Assembly (NCBI RefSeq): GCF_024623785.1
Contig: NZ_JANKBZ010000026.1
Coordinates: forward strand, 116,525 to 180,524
Direction: 5' to 3'
Origin: Archangium lipolyticum
GTDB lineage: Bacteria; Myxococcota; Myxococcia; Myxococcales; Myxococcaceae
Length of the DNA: 64,000 bases
The notes under the pieces are model-generated. The model did not search any database, was not told where the DNA came from, and was given only the letters and a program-made list of their open reading frames with translations. Positions 28,752 through 41,721 of the stretch are shown piece by piece. Within the stretch, counting starts at the first letter, position 1, and the number at the start of each line of letters is the position of its first letter. The position numbers were made by a program, and so were the translations under genes.

Positions 28752-29102
28752 CGCAGTCCAGGAGTCGTCTCTGCCATTTGAACTCAGATCGCTCGGGACT
28801 CAGCAGCACAGCGCGAAGCGGAATGATGAATTATCCACTCCATCGACAACAGCCCACTTCTCGCGGCATTACAAAATCCCAGCAGGTACGACTTCCATTG
28901 AACGCAATGCCCAAAACCGGAACTACAAAGCATGCTCCCTAGCGTCGAATGGAATGCAACAGCAGCAAATGATTAAGGAAACAACGATGAGACCAAACGG
29001 AACCTGCGCAACGATCTTCAAGGCACCTCAGCCAGCCAAACATGCTCAGCTGCGCAACGCCTGAATCTGGCGACCCAAACACACCCCAGACACAAAAACC
29101 CC
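28750..29102. other. 353-bp AT-richer non-coding stretch
   Basis: Base composition drops clearly here compared with the surrounding DNA and stays low through the next gene. No open frame with coding character, no tRNA and no terminator seen. It should contain the promoter of the HNH-AbiTii gene, but no near-consensus box stands out. Confidence 0.55.
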
Positions 29103-30038
29103 ATGGCTCGAGATGACTTCAACCGAGAAGTACAGCTAGTAGCCCATCGTCGCGCGGGCTCCATGTGCTCACTATGTAGGGTTCCCGTAACAGGACCTCA
29201 CAATAACACATCAAAATCCATAAACATCGGGGTGGTTGCACACATCCACGCAGCAAGCCCTGGCGGCCCTCGATACAACCCCACACAATCACAAGAAGAC
29301 AGATCCTCAGCAGAAAACGCAATACTCCTATGCCAGAATCACGCCACCCTCATCGATAGAGATATCGAGCGTTTTACTGTCGAGAGATTGCTCGCAATCC
29401 GCACGGCCCATGAGGAATGGGTTCTACATCAAATCACTGGCTCTCCTATATCCATCGGAACTCCCCATCCATCAACCGCAACATCATCACCCATCCAAGA
29501 TTCTCGCGTAACGGAAGAGTGTGCCGCCCTACTCTCAAGAGCACAATCGGGTGAGCTGCTCTCACGAGTGGTTGCTGACACCTTGGCGCTCGCACTACGT
29601 ATTGGAGACCAAGAATTACGCACATTCTGCGAAAACGAAATTGCTGGCTATCCAGAAGATTGCGAACTGCCGCCCTACCGCAAGCCTAAAATGTTCTTGT
29701 CCCTCCATGAGTTCAATCCGCAGTACATTGGATGGGGTGGACAAGCACTGCGTGTCCTTCAGCATCTTCGTGCAAACCCCTCTCAATATCCACAAATCAG
29801 TACCGCGATGCAACTTGCACTATCGGATTTCGAGTCCACATCACTCCCATCAAACTCGCTATCAATCATGCAAAGAAAAGTAAGAGACTTTCCAGTATCT
29901 ACTCCGCTCGACCCCGAGACACCTGTTTTCCTTTACGCATCTCCAGATATTTACCAGCAGATACTCAGCGGAATTCGGCAGGAAATAACACGACGCCTCT
30001 TGAGCAAGCTGCGTGTGTTAGTTCCAAAATCCACATAG
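29103..30038 (+). CDS. HNH endonuclease-AbiTii domain fusion, candidate phage-defence effector
   Basis: 311 residues. The N-terminal half (about 1-110) is an HNH nuclease of the kind found in defence proteins: zinc pair CSLC, then VAHIHAASPGGPRYNP, then NAILLCQNHATLIDRD. The C-terminal half (about 135-305) fits the AbiTii domain of lactococcal abortive infection: LSRVVADTLALALRIGD, then ENEIAGYPEDCELPPYRKP, and a closing amphipathic helix (ILSGIRQEITRRLLSKL). Inference: AbiTii senses and HNH cuts nucleic acid. Codon use is strikingly different from neighbours (many A/T third positions), indicating recent transfer. It lies between the two copies of the dinG 3' end. Confidence 0.8.
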   Translation: MARDDFNREVQLVAHRRAGSMCSLCRVPVTGPHNNTSKSINIGVVAHIHAASPGGPRYNPTQSQEDRSSAENAILLCQNHATLIDRDIERFTVERLLAIRTAHEEWVLHQITGSPISIGTPHPSTATSSPIQDSRVTEECAALLSRAQSGELLSRVVADTLALALRIGDQELRTFCENEIAGYPEDCELPPYRKPKMFLSLHEFNPQYIGWGGQALRVLQHLRANPSQYPQISTAMQLALSDFESTSLPSNSLSIMQRKVRDFPVSTPLDPETPVFLYASPDIYQQILSGIRQEITRRLLSKLRVLVPKST

Positions 30039-30138
30039 ACACCACCACATCCTCCCCTTCAGTCTCTTTCTCGGGTCCCGATGTGCACCCCTGGAATTCC
30101 CACAGCACTCCATATGCGGCGTGGATGAAAACGCGACA

Positions 30139-30603
30139 ATGAGGCTGCTCGAAAAACTCTCACGCCACCACTTTCCAAATCCGCCTGCCACTCTAGCTGA
30201 AATCGTGGAGTTCGAGCAGCGGGTGGGTTGGCGCATGGACTCGGACTTGCGCGCCTTCTATCTACACTGCAACGGCGCCAAGTTGTTCGAGCAGCCAGAC
30301 TCTCCTTACCGAATCCTCCCATTGGACAAGATCATCCGGGCTCGTGTGGCCATGCGAGGAGAGGACAGTGATGAGTGGGGACCTGCCTCCTGGTACGTGC
30401 TCTGCGACCTTCATGACAACGATCGCATCCTGGTGAATGTGGACAGGACGCTAAACGCCCGTCATCCCATCATTGATGGCTGGAACGAAGGATTTTCGCA
30501 TCCGGAGGACTGCAAGCAGATCGCTGGCTCATTCTCGGAGTTCCTGGAGGCAGCACTCAGTAGTGGCGGGCGCAAGTTCTGGCTGAAGCAGGGCGGCTCC
30601 TGA
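30139..30603 (+). CDS. SMI1/KNR4 family protein (immunity-type)
   Basis: About 154 residues. The SMI1/KNR4 fold is indicated by PPATLAEIVEFEQRVGWRMD, then DLRAFYLHCNGAKLF, ILPLDKIIRA and the C-terminal SFSEFLEAAL. Members commonly neutralise polymorphic toxins. No toxin gene lies immediately beside it on the same strand, so it may be an orphan immunity gene left from an earlier cassette or work with the HNH-AbiTii gene upstream. ATG at 30139 chosen; a GTG at 30121 is in frame. Composition is intermediate between the AT-rich gene before it and the GC-rich genes after it. Confidence 0.75.
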   Translation: MRLLEKLSRHHFPNPPATLAEIVEFEQRVGWRMDSDLRAFYLHCNGAKLFEQPDSPYRILPLDKIIRARVAMRGEDSDEWGPASWYVLCDLHDNDRILVNVDRTLNARHPIIDGWNEGFSHPEDCKQIAGSFSEFLEAALSSGGRKFWLKQGGS

Positions 30604-30623
30604 AGCAGTCCACGCCCTGCGCC

Positions 30624-30882
30624 TCACATGTCCCAATCGAAAGTGTCTACGGCCTCCTCGATGCTGCGGGATGCCAGCACTTTGAGCAGTTCCTCGGGCA
30701 TCGCTCCCGACGCCTGGACCTCCACATCCCCCAGCAGCGCCTGGTCCGGGTAGCCGATGCACACCACCCGCACCTTCAGTCCTCCGCACCTGGAGCGAAG
30801 TCTGGATGGCCGTCCGCGCCGCTGCGTCCATCTCGCCCTTCCGGACCTTGGGCACTCCAATCCGGCCAACTCCTTCAGCTTT
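30624..30882 (-). pseudogene. Scrambled remnant of a HEAT-repeat protein gene
   Basis: Minus-strand sequence closely matches two separated parts of the gene at 33014-33760. The C-terminal end (30624 to about 30782, encoding GLKVRVVCIGYPDQALLGDV and so on to the stop) is joined to a middle part (about 30786-30880, equivalent to 33416-33510); about 245 bp in between is missing, and a one-base deletion shifts the frame of the middle part. The 5' half is absent and the DNA runs straight into the dinG remnant. Not functional. Confidence 0.85.
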
Positions 30883-32193
<1,311 letters not shown>

Positions 32194-32221
32194 GTGTCTC
32201 CTCCTTGGACCTCCGCGCAGA

Positions 32222-32971
32222 CTACTTGGAGCCCTCTGGCCCGTCCTTCAGAGCCCTCGCGCGTGCGGCCTCCCGGAGATCCAGCACTCGCGGCTCGGAA
32301 AGCCCCGGTGCCCCATCCCGAGCGAGCTCGCACAGGAGCTCGGCCACCTCGCCAAGCTCATTCTCCCCCCTCTGTTCCATCATGTGGAGGAGCTGGGGGA
32401 TCGCGAACCATGCCAGGGGACCGAGACCTCGGAAGGCAACGACACTCCTGAGACGTTCGAACGAGGATCTGCTCCACAGCGAGTCCACCAGAATCGGGAC
32501 GCACTCCTCCGAGGGTGCACACTCCGCCAGCGAGAAGGCGGCCACCCACCGCACGGTCCGCACGGGATCCGAGAGCAGGCTCCGCAGGGTTGGTACTGCT
32601 CCCGCCGCATGCGCCCTCAAGCGTGACAGGCTTCTCGCCGCGTTGAGCCGCACCAAGGGATGCGGGTCCCTGCAACCCGCCTCCAGAATGGGGAGTGCCT
32701 CGTCGAAATGGGGCTCGCACCAGGTCAACGCCACCATGGCCGCGATCCGCACCTCCAGCTTTGGATCATCGAGGCACAATCCAACGGCGCGAAGGGCATC
32801 CACCGACGGTGGGATCCTCGGCTGGGGGCCAATCCGGATACAGATATGCCGCCTGTCCCACAGCTCCGCGAGCACCTGGAGGGTGTGCTGACGTCGGCGA
32901 CGGTGCTTCGGGTCACGGAGATTCGCGACCAGCGCTTCCATCCGGCGAATCTGCCGTTGCTCGTCCGTCAT
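32222..32971 (-). CDS. Cytoplasmic HEAT-repeat protein
   Basis: 249 residues without a signal peptide, composed of HEAT-like helical pairs from about residue 45 (e.g. DPKLEVRIAAMVALTW, DPHPLVRLNAARSLSRL, DPVRTVRWVAAFSLAEC). HEAT repeats are protein-binding scaffolds; no enzyme motif is visible. It sits 28 bp upstream of the toxin gene in the same direction and may belong to the toxin cassette or just be adjacent. Its partner cannot be inferred. Confidence 0.7.
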   Translation of the reverse strand: MTDEQRQIRRMEALVANLRDPKHRRRRQHTLQVLAELWDRRHICIRIGPQPRIPPSVDALRAVGLCLDDPKLEVRIAAMVALTWCEPHFDEALPILEAGCRDPHPLVRLNAARSLSRLRAHAAGAVPTLRSLLSDPVRTVRWVAAFSLAECAPSEECVPILVDSLWSRSSFERLRSVVAFRGLGPLAWFAIPQLLHMMEQRGENELGEVAELLCELARDGAPGLSEPRVLDLREAARARALKDGPEGSK

Positions 32972-33013
32972 GACAGGAGTCCCTCTACCCGAGGCAACTC
33001 ACGCCCCGCCGCC

Positions 33014-33760
33014 TCACGTATCCCACTCGAACGTGTCCGCGGCATCCTCGATGATGCGGGGCGCCAACACCTTGAGCAGCTCCTCGGGCTTCGCTCCCGA
33101 CGCCTGGACCTCCACGTCGCCCAGCAGTGCCTGGTCCGGGTAGCCGATGCACACCACCCGCACCTTCAGGCCCCCGCTCTCCGTGGGGTGGATCTCCGTC
33201 TGCAACCGGTAGCCGTGGATGCCGTGCTTGCGCAGGACGCCTTGCGCCGCCGCCTTGCTCTCCTTCACCGGTGCCAGCAGCGCTCCCACCTGGGTCAGCT
33301 TCCGCCGCATCCGGGCCTCGGTGACCTTCACCACCTCCGGCCGCAGCTGGCCCGTCTTGTCCTTCACCCCAACGAGCTGCACATAGAGCTTCGGTGCCCG
33401 TGCCTTCAAATCCTGCAGCACCTGGAGCGACGTCTGGATGGCCGTCCGCGCCGCCGCGTCCGTCTCGCTCTTCCGCGCCTTGAGGCACTCCAGTCCGGCC
33501 AGTTCCTTCAGCTTCCCCAACGCCTGGGCCGAGGCCGCGCGGACCTGCTCGCTCGAATCCTTCAGCCCATCACACAGCGGTTTCAGGGCCTCCGGATCAT
33601 CCGAGGCCCCCAGACCGAGCGCGGCCTGTGAGCGCAGCTTGGGATCCGTCCCCTTCCCGAGCTGTTTGCTCAAGGAAGCGGTCCGGGCGTCCACCTGGGC
33701 CAGGACAGCCCCTGGCAGCGAGAGAAGAAAGAGAGCGAGAAGCGAGAACGGGCGCCGCAT
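33014..33760 (-). CDS. Exported HEAT-repeat protein, paralogue A
   Basis: 248 residues: signal peptide ending LPGAVLAQ, HEAT repeats over about residues 25-115, then a C-terminal domain (about 120-248) with strands such as KLYVQLVGVKDKTG and KVRVVCIGYPDQALLGDVE. The C-terminal domain has a shape reminiscent of a small periplasmic alpha/beta module; no family recognised. Clearly paralogous to the next gene upstream and the parent of the broken copy at 30624. Likely periplasmic. Confidence 0.75.
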   Translation of the reverse strand: MRRPFSLLALFLLSLPGAVLAQVDARTASLSKQLGKGTDPKLRSQAALGLGASDDPEALKPLCDGLKDSSEQVRAASAQALGKLKELAGLECLKARKSETDAAARTAIQTSLQVLQDLKARAPKLYVQLVGVKDKTGQLRPEVVKVTEARMRRKLTQVGALLAPVKESKAAAQGVLRKHGIHGYRLQTEIHPTESGGLKVRVVCIGYPDQALLGDVEVQASGAKPEELLKVLAPRIIEDAADTFEWDT

Positions 33761-33824
33761 GTCTGGGAACCGATCCTAGCCCGGTCCGCGAAGAACACAG
33801 CGCCCCCCGGTACGCCGCGGGGCG

Positions 33825-34571
33825 TCACCTCTTCCAGCCGAACGAGCTCGCGGCCTCCTCGATGGCCCGGGGTGCCAGCGCCTCGAGCATGTCTCCCTGC
33901 TCCGCTCCGGACGCCTGCACCTCCACGTTCCCGAGGAGCTGCTTGCCCGGGTAGCGCAGGCACATCACCGACAGCTTCAACCCCCCATCCGGCCCGGGAC
34001 GGATCTCCGCCATCAGCCGGTAGCCCTGGAGCTTCTCCTTCTTCAGCACCGCCCGGGCCTCCGCCTCGCTCTCCTTCTCCGGAGCCAGCCAGGCGCCCAG
34101 CTGGGTCAGCTTCCGCCGCATCCGGGCCTCGGTGGCCTTCACCCACTCCGGCGGCACCGTCCCCGTCGCGTCCTTCACCCCATTGAGCATCACGTACAGG
34201 CGCGGCGGCCGTGCCTTCAGCTCGCGCAGCGTCTTCAGCGCCGCCGTGATGGCCGCCTGGGCCGCCTCGTCCGGCTCGTCCTTCCGGGCCTCCAGGCACT
34301 CCACTGCCCCCACCTCGCCCAGCTTCCCCAGCGCCTCGGCCGCCGCCGCCCTCACCTCTCCGCTCGGGTCCTGGAGCCCCTCGCACAGGGGCTGGAGCGC
34401 CTCCGGATCCTCCGACTCCCCCAGCACCCTCGCCGCCTGGATGCGCTGCGGGGGCTCGGCTCCCTTCCTCAGCAGCCGTCCGAGCGAGGCCGTCTGGGGG
34501 TTCGTCTGGGCCACGACGGTTATAGGGAGAACAAGCAGGAAGCAGGCGACAAGGTGGGATGGGGAGCGCAT
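33825..34571 (-). CDS. Exported HEAT-repeat protein, paralogue B
   Basis: 248 residues from the ATG at 34571 (signal peptide MRSPSHLVACFLLVLPITVVAQ). Same architecture as paralogue A: HEAT repeats followed by a C-terminal domain (RLYVMLNGVKDATGTV, LSVMCLRYPGKQLLGNVEVQA). The two differ throughout, so the duplication is old. Separated from paralogue A by 64 bp; divergent from alaS with 71 bp between starts. Confidence 0.75.
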   Translation of the reverse strand: MRSPSHLVACFLLVLPITVVAQTNPQTASLGRLLRKGAEPPQRIQAARVLGESEDPEALQPLCEGLQDPSGEVRAAAAEALGKLGEVGAVECLEARKDEPDEAAQAAITAALKTLRELKARPPRLYVMLNGVKDATGTVPPEWVKATEARMRRKLTQLGAWLAPEKESEAEARAVLKKEKLQGYRLMAEIRPGPDGGLKLSVMCLRYPGKQLLGNVEVQASGAEQGDMLEALAPRAIEEAASSFGWKR

Positions 34572-34642
34572 GTCAGGCTTCGATCCTAGCCCGGTCCATA
34601 AGAAACGCAGCGCACCCCCCACTTGTGGCATATACCCTCACC

Positions 34643-37332
<2,690 letters not shown>

Positions 37333-37336
<4 letters not shown>

Positions 37337-37980
37337 GCCCGTCCGCCCGTGGCATCGCGGCGCTCCTCTGCGCGGCGGCCCTCCTCGGGGGCTGCAAGAA
37401 GGAGGAGCCCGCCCCCGTCGAGGACCGCACCCTCGCCAAGCTGCGCGAGGAGGTGGATCGCGTGAACCAGGGCGGCGCTCCCTCCGGGCCGCCCGCGGAC
37501 AACTCCACCGACCCCAACGCGCGGCTCGCCGGGCTCGCCACGGGCCAGGAGGAGGAGGCGAAGACACTCGCCATCCCCTCCCCCAACCCGACCGTGCACG
37601 CGGACACGCTCGCCGTGAAGCTCACCGGGCTCGAGTCGCTGCACTCGCTGCGCGGCTCGGGCAAGGTGGGCCTCACCACCGAGGAGCTCTTCCTCCGCGT
37701 GCAGCTCATCGCCCAGAACGTCGGCACCGACCCCTCTCAACCCGCGCACGTCGCGTTCTCGACGGCGCGCGTGGTGGACGCGGCAGGAAAGGACTACCCC
37801 ATCGCCCAGGACGCCCAGACCCTCGCCGGCACACGCAAGCTGAACCGTACGTGGGAGCAGGACCAGCGCGACTCGATCACCCTCATCTTCGAGGTGCCGC
37901 CGTCCGCCATCGCTCCCGGGCTCACCCTCCTGCTGCCCACCAGCAGCGGCGAGGACGTTCGCCTGCCTCTGCAGCAATGA
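37333..37980 (+). CDS. Lipoprotein with DUF4352-like domain
   Basis: 215 residues; lipobox LGGC (Cys21), a charged helix (KLREEVDRVNQ), a Pro-rich linker and a beta-sandwich-like domain from about residue 95 with TEELFLRVQLIAQNVG, AHVAFSTARVVDAAG and a closing TLIFEVPPSAIAPGLTLLL strand set, similar in layout to DUF4352. Start codon overlaps the alaS stop, suggesting co-transcription. Function unknown. Confidence 0.75.
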
Positions 37981-38006
37981 GGCCCTCCGGGAGGCGGTGA
38001 CGGACG

Positions 38007-40853
38007 GTGACGGTCGAGCCCAAGCTCCTCCCGCTGCGCATCCGCCTCCCGTACGCGACGGAGGAGGACTTCATCGAGAAGTACGGCTCCAACGTCGCGC
38101 GCGGGGGCCTCTTCATCGCCACGCGTTCGCCCAAGCCCGAGGGCACCGGGCTGGCCTTCGAGCTGGTGCTGGCCGATGGCGGCCGCCTGCTGCGCGGCGA
38201 GGGCCTGGTGGTGAAGACCCAGACCGAGGGCGCGCGTGCCGGCATGACCGTGCGCTTCGTCCGCCTCGATGCGCACAGCAAGGCGCTCATCGACCGCATC
38301 CTGGCCCGCCGCAGCGAAGCCGCTCCCACCCCAGAGAAGCCACGCGCGGAGGAGCCCCAGCCGGCCGCGCCGAAGCGCGGGCGCCCTGTCATCACCGCCG
38401 AGGCGCTTCGCAAGCAGGCCGCGAACCCGCCCCGCCCCGCCGTCCCCGCCGCGCCCGGGCCCGCTCCCTCCGCTCCGAAGCCGGCGGCGAAGCCAGCCAC
38501 GTCCGCCGCGCCGGCCCAGAACGGCGTCGCTCCGCCGAGGCATCCAGCCCAGGTGCCGACACGGCAAGCGGTTCCGCCCGCTCCGAAGCCGGCCGCGCCG
38601 CATCCGCCAGTGGCGGTGAAACCTCCCGCCCCCGTTGAGCAGCAGGCCCCCGCTGTACCCGCTGAGCCAACCGAGGCCCCGGCTCCCGTGAGTGCCCAGG
38701 TCTCCGCGCCCGTGCCCACCCCGGCGGAGCTCGCCACCCCGGCGGCTCCGGAGCGCCCCTCGCTTGCGGATTCCTCGCGGCCCGCGGCCCAGGATCTCAT
38801 CGCCAGCGCCATCCTGGATCACCTCGCTCCCGTGGACCTGGAGCCCTCGCTCATCTCCCCGCTGGAGTCGGAGCCGCCCGTGTCCATCGCACCGGCACCG
38901 ACGGCTCCCGCGCAGGTGGAGCCGCTCGCCGCCGAGGCCGACGCACTCATCCCAGCGAAGGAGGAGCCGCCCGTCCACGTGCCTCCGGAGCCCCCCAAAC
39001 CACCACGGGTGAAGCCGCCCGTCTCCGAGACACTGGCACCGCCCATCCCCACCAGGGCGGAGCCCCCCGTCCCTCCCTCCGCCCGTGAGACGCCCGTCGT
39101 CGAGACACCGGCACCGTCCGTCCCCAGCACGGTGGAGCCCGCCGCGCCTCCCGCCGTCCGTGAGGCACCCGCCCCCACCGAGTACCTCCCCGAGGAGCTC
39201 CGCCGTCCGCCCTCGCCGGAGCTCAAGGGGCGCCGGCGCGCCATCCTCGACGTGCCCGTCTCCCCGCCCGTGACGGCCACCCATCCCGAGGTGGTGCTCG
39301 GCATCGACCTCGGCACCTCGGGGGCGCGCATCGCCGTGCACCATCAGGGGCGGCTCCAGCTCATCTCCCTCGGCGAGGCCCCATCGCTGCCCTCGCTCAT
39401 CGCCGTGGACGAGACGGGCCAGCTCCTCGTGGGCACCGCAGCGCGCACCGAGGCCGAGCGCGCTCCGCGCCATGCCGCCCTCGGACTCCGCCGGTTCCTC
39501 GGGCTGCGCGCCCGTTCGCCCCTGGTGCGCGCGCTCGGCGGTCCCCTGCCCTTCCCCATCGTCGCGGGCCCTCGCGGTGACGCCAGCATCGAGCTCCGCG
39601 GTCAGAGCCACCTCCTGCCCGAGCTCGCCGCCCGGCTCCTGCGCGAGCTCAAGGCCGCCGCCAGCACCTTCCTCGGCCACGAGGCCACGCGGGCCGTCCT
39701 CTGCGTCCCCGCCCACTTCGACGACCGGCAGCGCGCCGCCATGCGCGAGGCGGGCACGCTCGCCGGGCTCAACGTCCTGCGCATCCTCAATGCCCCCTCG
39801 GCCGCGGCGCTCGCCTTCGGCCATGAGCGGGGGCTCGCCCGCAAGCGCATCCTCGTGGTGGAGCTGGGCGGTGGCGGGCTCGACGTGTCCGTCGTCCAGC
39901 TCACCGGAGACGACCTCGAGGTCATCACCACGGGAGGAGACCCCACCGTGGGCGGCATGGACTTCGACGCGCGCGTCGCCGAGGCCATCGCCAGCGACCT
40001 CCAGGCCCAGGGCGTCCCGCGCCCCGAGCACCCCTCCGACTGGAGCCCGCTGCTCACCGCCGCCGAGGCCGCCAAGGTGGCCCTCAGCGAGCAGGAGCGG
40101 GTCACCGTCCCACTCCCGGGCGGCCTGCCCCCGTTCTCCCTCGATCGCGAGCGCCTGGAGGCCCTCACCGCGGACCTCGTGCAGCGCATCACCCTCGTCG
40201 TGCGCCAGGTGCTCGAGTCCAGCGCGCTCACCCCGCAGGGGCTCGACGAGGTGCTGCTGCTCGGAGGCCAGGGCCGCTCGCCGCTGGTGCGCCGCCGGTT
40301 GGAGGAGAGCCTGGGCGTGCCCGTGCGCACGGACGTGGAGGCCACCCACTCCGCGGCGCTCGGCGCGGCGCTGCTGGGGCAGGGCATCCTCGACGCCCAG
40401 GCGGGCAAGCCCGGCGCCACCGTCTCCGAGGTGCTCTCCGTCCCCATCGGCGTGGCCGAGCGCGGGGGCACGCTGCGCCGCGTCCTCGAGCGCAACACCC
40501 GCCTCCCCGCGGAGAAGACGCTCGTGCTCCCCGCCACGCCCGGACCGCTCGTGCTCGCGCTCTTCCAGGGGCCCTCACCGGTGGCCGCGGAGAACGAGTA
40601 CCTCGGCACCCTCTCCTTCTCCATCGAGCGTCCCGGCGAGGCCGAGGTGCACTTCAGCCTCTCGCAGGACGGCACCCTGTCGCTGGCGGCCACGCTGCCC
40701 GGCGTGAAGCGCCACTCCGTCACCCTCGCGGCGGACATGCCCGAGGACGCGGAGCTGGAGTCCGTCATCTCCCGCTCGCCGCTGGAGGGCGAGCCCGGGA
40801 ACCGGCCGGGCGGGCTCCTCTCCGGCCTGCGCAAGCTCTTCGGCCGCCGCTGA
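38007..40853 (+). CDS. PilZ-Hsp70 (DnaK-like) fusion protein
   Basis: 948 residues, GTG start. Residues 1-105 form a PilZ domain of the Myxococcus type (FIEKYGSNVARGGLFI): the second c-di-GMP motif is present in relaxed form (NVARGG) but an RxxxR motif is not evident, so ligand binding is doubtful. A Pro/Ala/Glu-rich linker (about 110-425) leads to an Hsp70-type ATPase (GIDLGTSGARIAV at 430, ELGGGGLDVSVVQ, VLLLGGQGRSPLV) and a substrate-binding-like beta region (about 800-910). The Thr of the canonical DLGGGTFDVS loop is replaced. The C-terminal GLRKLFGRR tail lacks the DnaK helical lid. Suggests a chaperone governed by a PilZ module. Confidence 0.88.
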   Translation: MTVEPKLLPLRIRLPYATEEDFIEKYGSNVARGGLFIATRSPKPEGTGLAFELVLADGGRLLRGEGLVVKTQTEGARAGMTVRFVRLDAHSKALIDRILARRSEAAPTPEKPRAEEPQPAAPKRGRPVITAEALRKQAANPPRPAVPAAPGPAPSAPKPAAKPATSAAPAQNGVAPPRHPAQVPTRQAVPPAPKPAAPHPPVAVKPPAPVEQQAPAVPAEPTEAPAPVSAQVSAPVPTPAELATPAAPERPSLADSSRPAAQDLIASAILDHLAPVDLEPSLISPLESEPPVSIAPAPTAPAQVEPLAAEADALIPAKEEPPVHVPPEPPKPPRVKPPVSETLAPPIPTRAEPPVPPSARETPVVETPAPSVPSTVEPAAPPAVREAPAPTEYLPEELRRPPSPELKGRRRAILDVPVSPPVTATHPEVVLGIDLGTSGARIAVHHQGRLQLISLGEAPSLPSLIAVDETGQLLVGTAARTEAERAPRHAALGLRRFLGLRARSPLVRALGGPLPFPIVAGPRGDASIELRGQSHLLPELAARLLRELKAAASTFLGHEATRAVLCVPAHFDDRQRAAMREAGTLAGLNVLRILNAPSAAALAFGHERGLARKRILVVELGGGGLDVSVVQLTGDDLEVITTGGDPTVGGMDFDARVAEAIASDLQAQGVPRPEHPSDWSPLLTAAEAAKVALSEQERVTVPLPGGLPPFSLDRERLEALTADLVQRITLVVRQVLESSALTPQGLDEVLLLGGQGRSPLVRRRLEESLGVPVRTDVEATHSAALGAALLGQGILDAQAGKPGATVSEVLSVPIGVAERGGTLRRVLERNTRLPAEKTLVLPATPGPLVLALFQGPSPVAAENEYLGTLSFSIERPGEAEVHFSLSQDGTLSLAATLPGVKRHSVTLAADMPEDAELESVISRSPLEGEPGNRPGGLLSGLRKLFGRR

Positions 40854-41013
40854 GCGCCGCCCCGGGAAGCGAGGGGCCATGCGGGCGCCCCACGTCACGT
40901 CCGAGTCGCCCACGAGCACCCGGGCCCCGAGCGGGCTCAGACCTTCTCATTCCGGACGAATGCCCAGATTTCGACCAGCAGACACCCAAATGACGGAATG
41001 ACGGGAGGACGAG

Positions 41014-41643
41014 ATGAAGCGTTCGTGGATGGGTGGTTTCGCTCTGGTTGCTCTGTGCACCGCTGGATCGGCGTTCGCGGCCATCGATGCCACGCGCGTG
41101 GGCCAGGAGATCAAATACGACGAGAGCCAGACCAAGGTGGGCGTGGACGTCCGCGTCGGAGTGGGTGGCCTGACCGGTGACTCGGGCGACCGGACGGCGC
41201 CGGGTCCGCTGCTCGGAATCACGGCGGGTGCCCAGCCCTGGCGCCTCGTCGGCCTCGAGGCCGGTGTCGAGGGTCAGCGGTTGCCCATCGACGACGTGCG
41301 CGTCGGAGACGAGCAGGCCCTGTACCGCTACAACCTCGGCGTGCTGGCCAAGGCCGGTCCGCTCGTGATGGACGACAAGCTGCGTCCGTACGTGGGAGCG
41401 GGCGTCGGTGTGAGCTACATCAACGCCACCGACGGCGCGGACACGCTCTACGACAACGACTTCATCCAGGAGGTGCCGCTCGCGGCCGGCCTGGACTACC
41501 GCTTCAGCGAGACGGTCTTCGCCGGTGCGCGCGCCACGTACCGCGTCCTCTTCGGCGAGGAGTTCGCTGACACGGTCGACGTGGATGGTGACACCAGCGG
41601 CAACCTGCTCAACTTCGGCCTGATGGTGGGCGGCCGTTTCTAG
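41014..41643 (+). CDS. Outer-membrane beta-barrel protein
   Basis: 209 residues with a signal peptide (ending GSAFAA), alternating hydrophobic strands and a C-terminal Phe (LMVGGRF), the pattern of an OmpA-type eight-stranded barrel. An acidic loop (DATDGADTLYDND near 135-150) and DVDGDTSG are likely extracellular. GGGAGG seven bases upstream supports the ATG. No specific family recognised. Confidence 0.8.
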   Translation: MKRSWMGGFALVALCTAGSAFAAIDATRVGQEIKYDESQTKVGVDVRVGVGGLTGDSGDRTAPGPLLGITAGAQPWRLVGLEAGVEGQRLPIDDVRVGDEQALYRYNLGVLAKAGPLVMDDKLRPYVGAGVGVSYINATDGADTLYDNDFIQEVPLAAGLDYRFSETVFAGARATYRVLFGEEFADTVDVDGDTSGNLLNFGLMVGGRF

Positions 41644-41678
41644 CCTGCCCGACACCGAGCACCCCGAAGACACGCCCC

Positions 41679-41714
41679 GCCCCGCCTCTCGAGCAGAGGT
41701 GCGGCGGGGCTTTC
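41679..41714 (+). terminator. Rho-independent terminator
   Basis: GCCCCGCC pairs with GGCGGGGC around a 16-base loop that itself contains CTCT/AGAG pairing, followed by TTTC. Ends the barrel gene, facing the convergent kinase gene. Confidence 0.75.
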
Positions 41715-41721
41715 TCGTCCC

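Noticed and set aside
28709..28942. A 77-codon frame across the end of dinG into the AT-rich gap
   Set aside because: It overlaps dinG out of frame and has no ribosome site or coding character.
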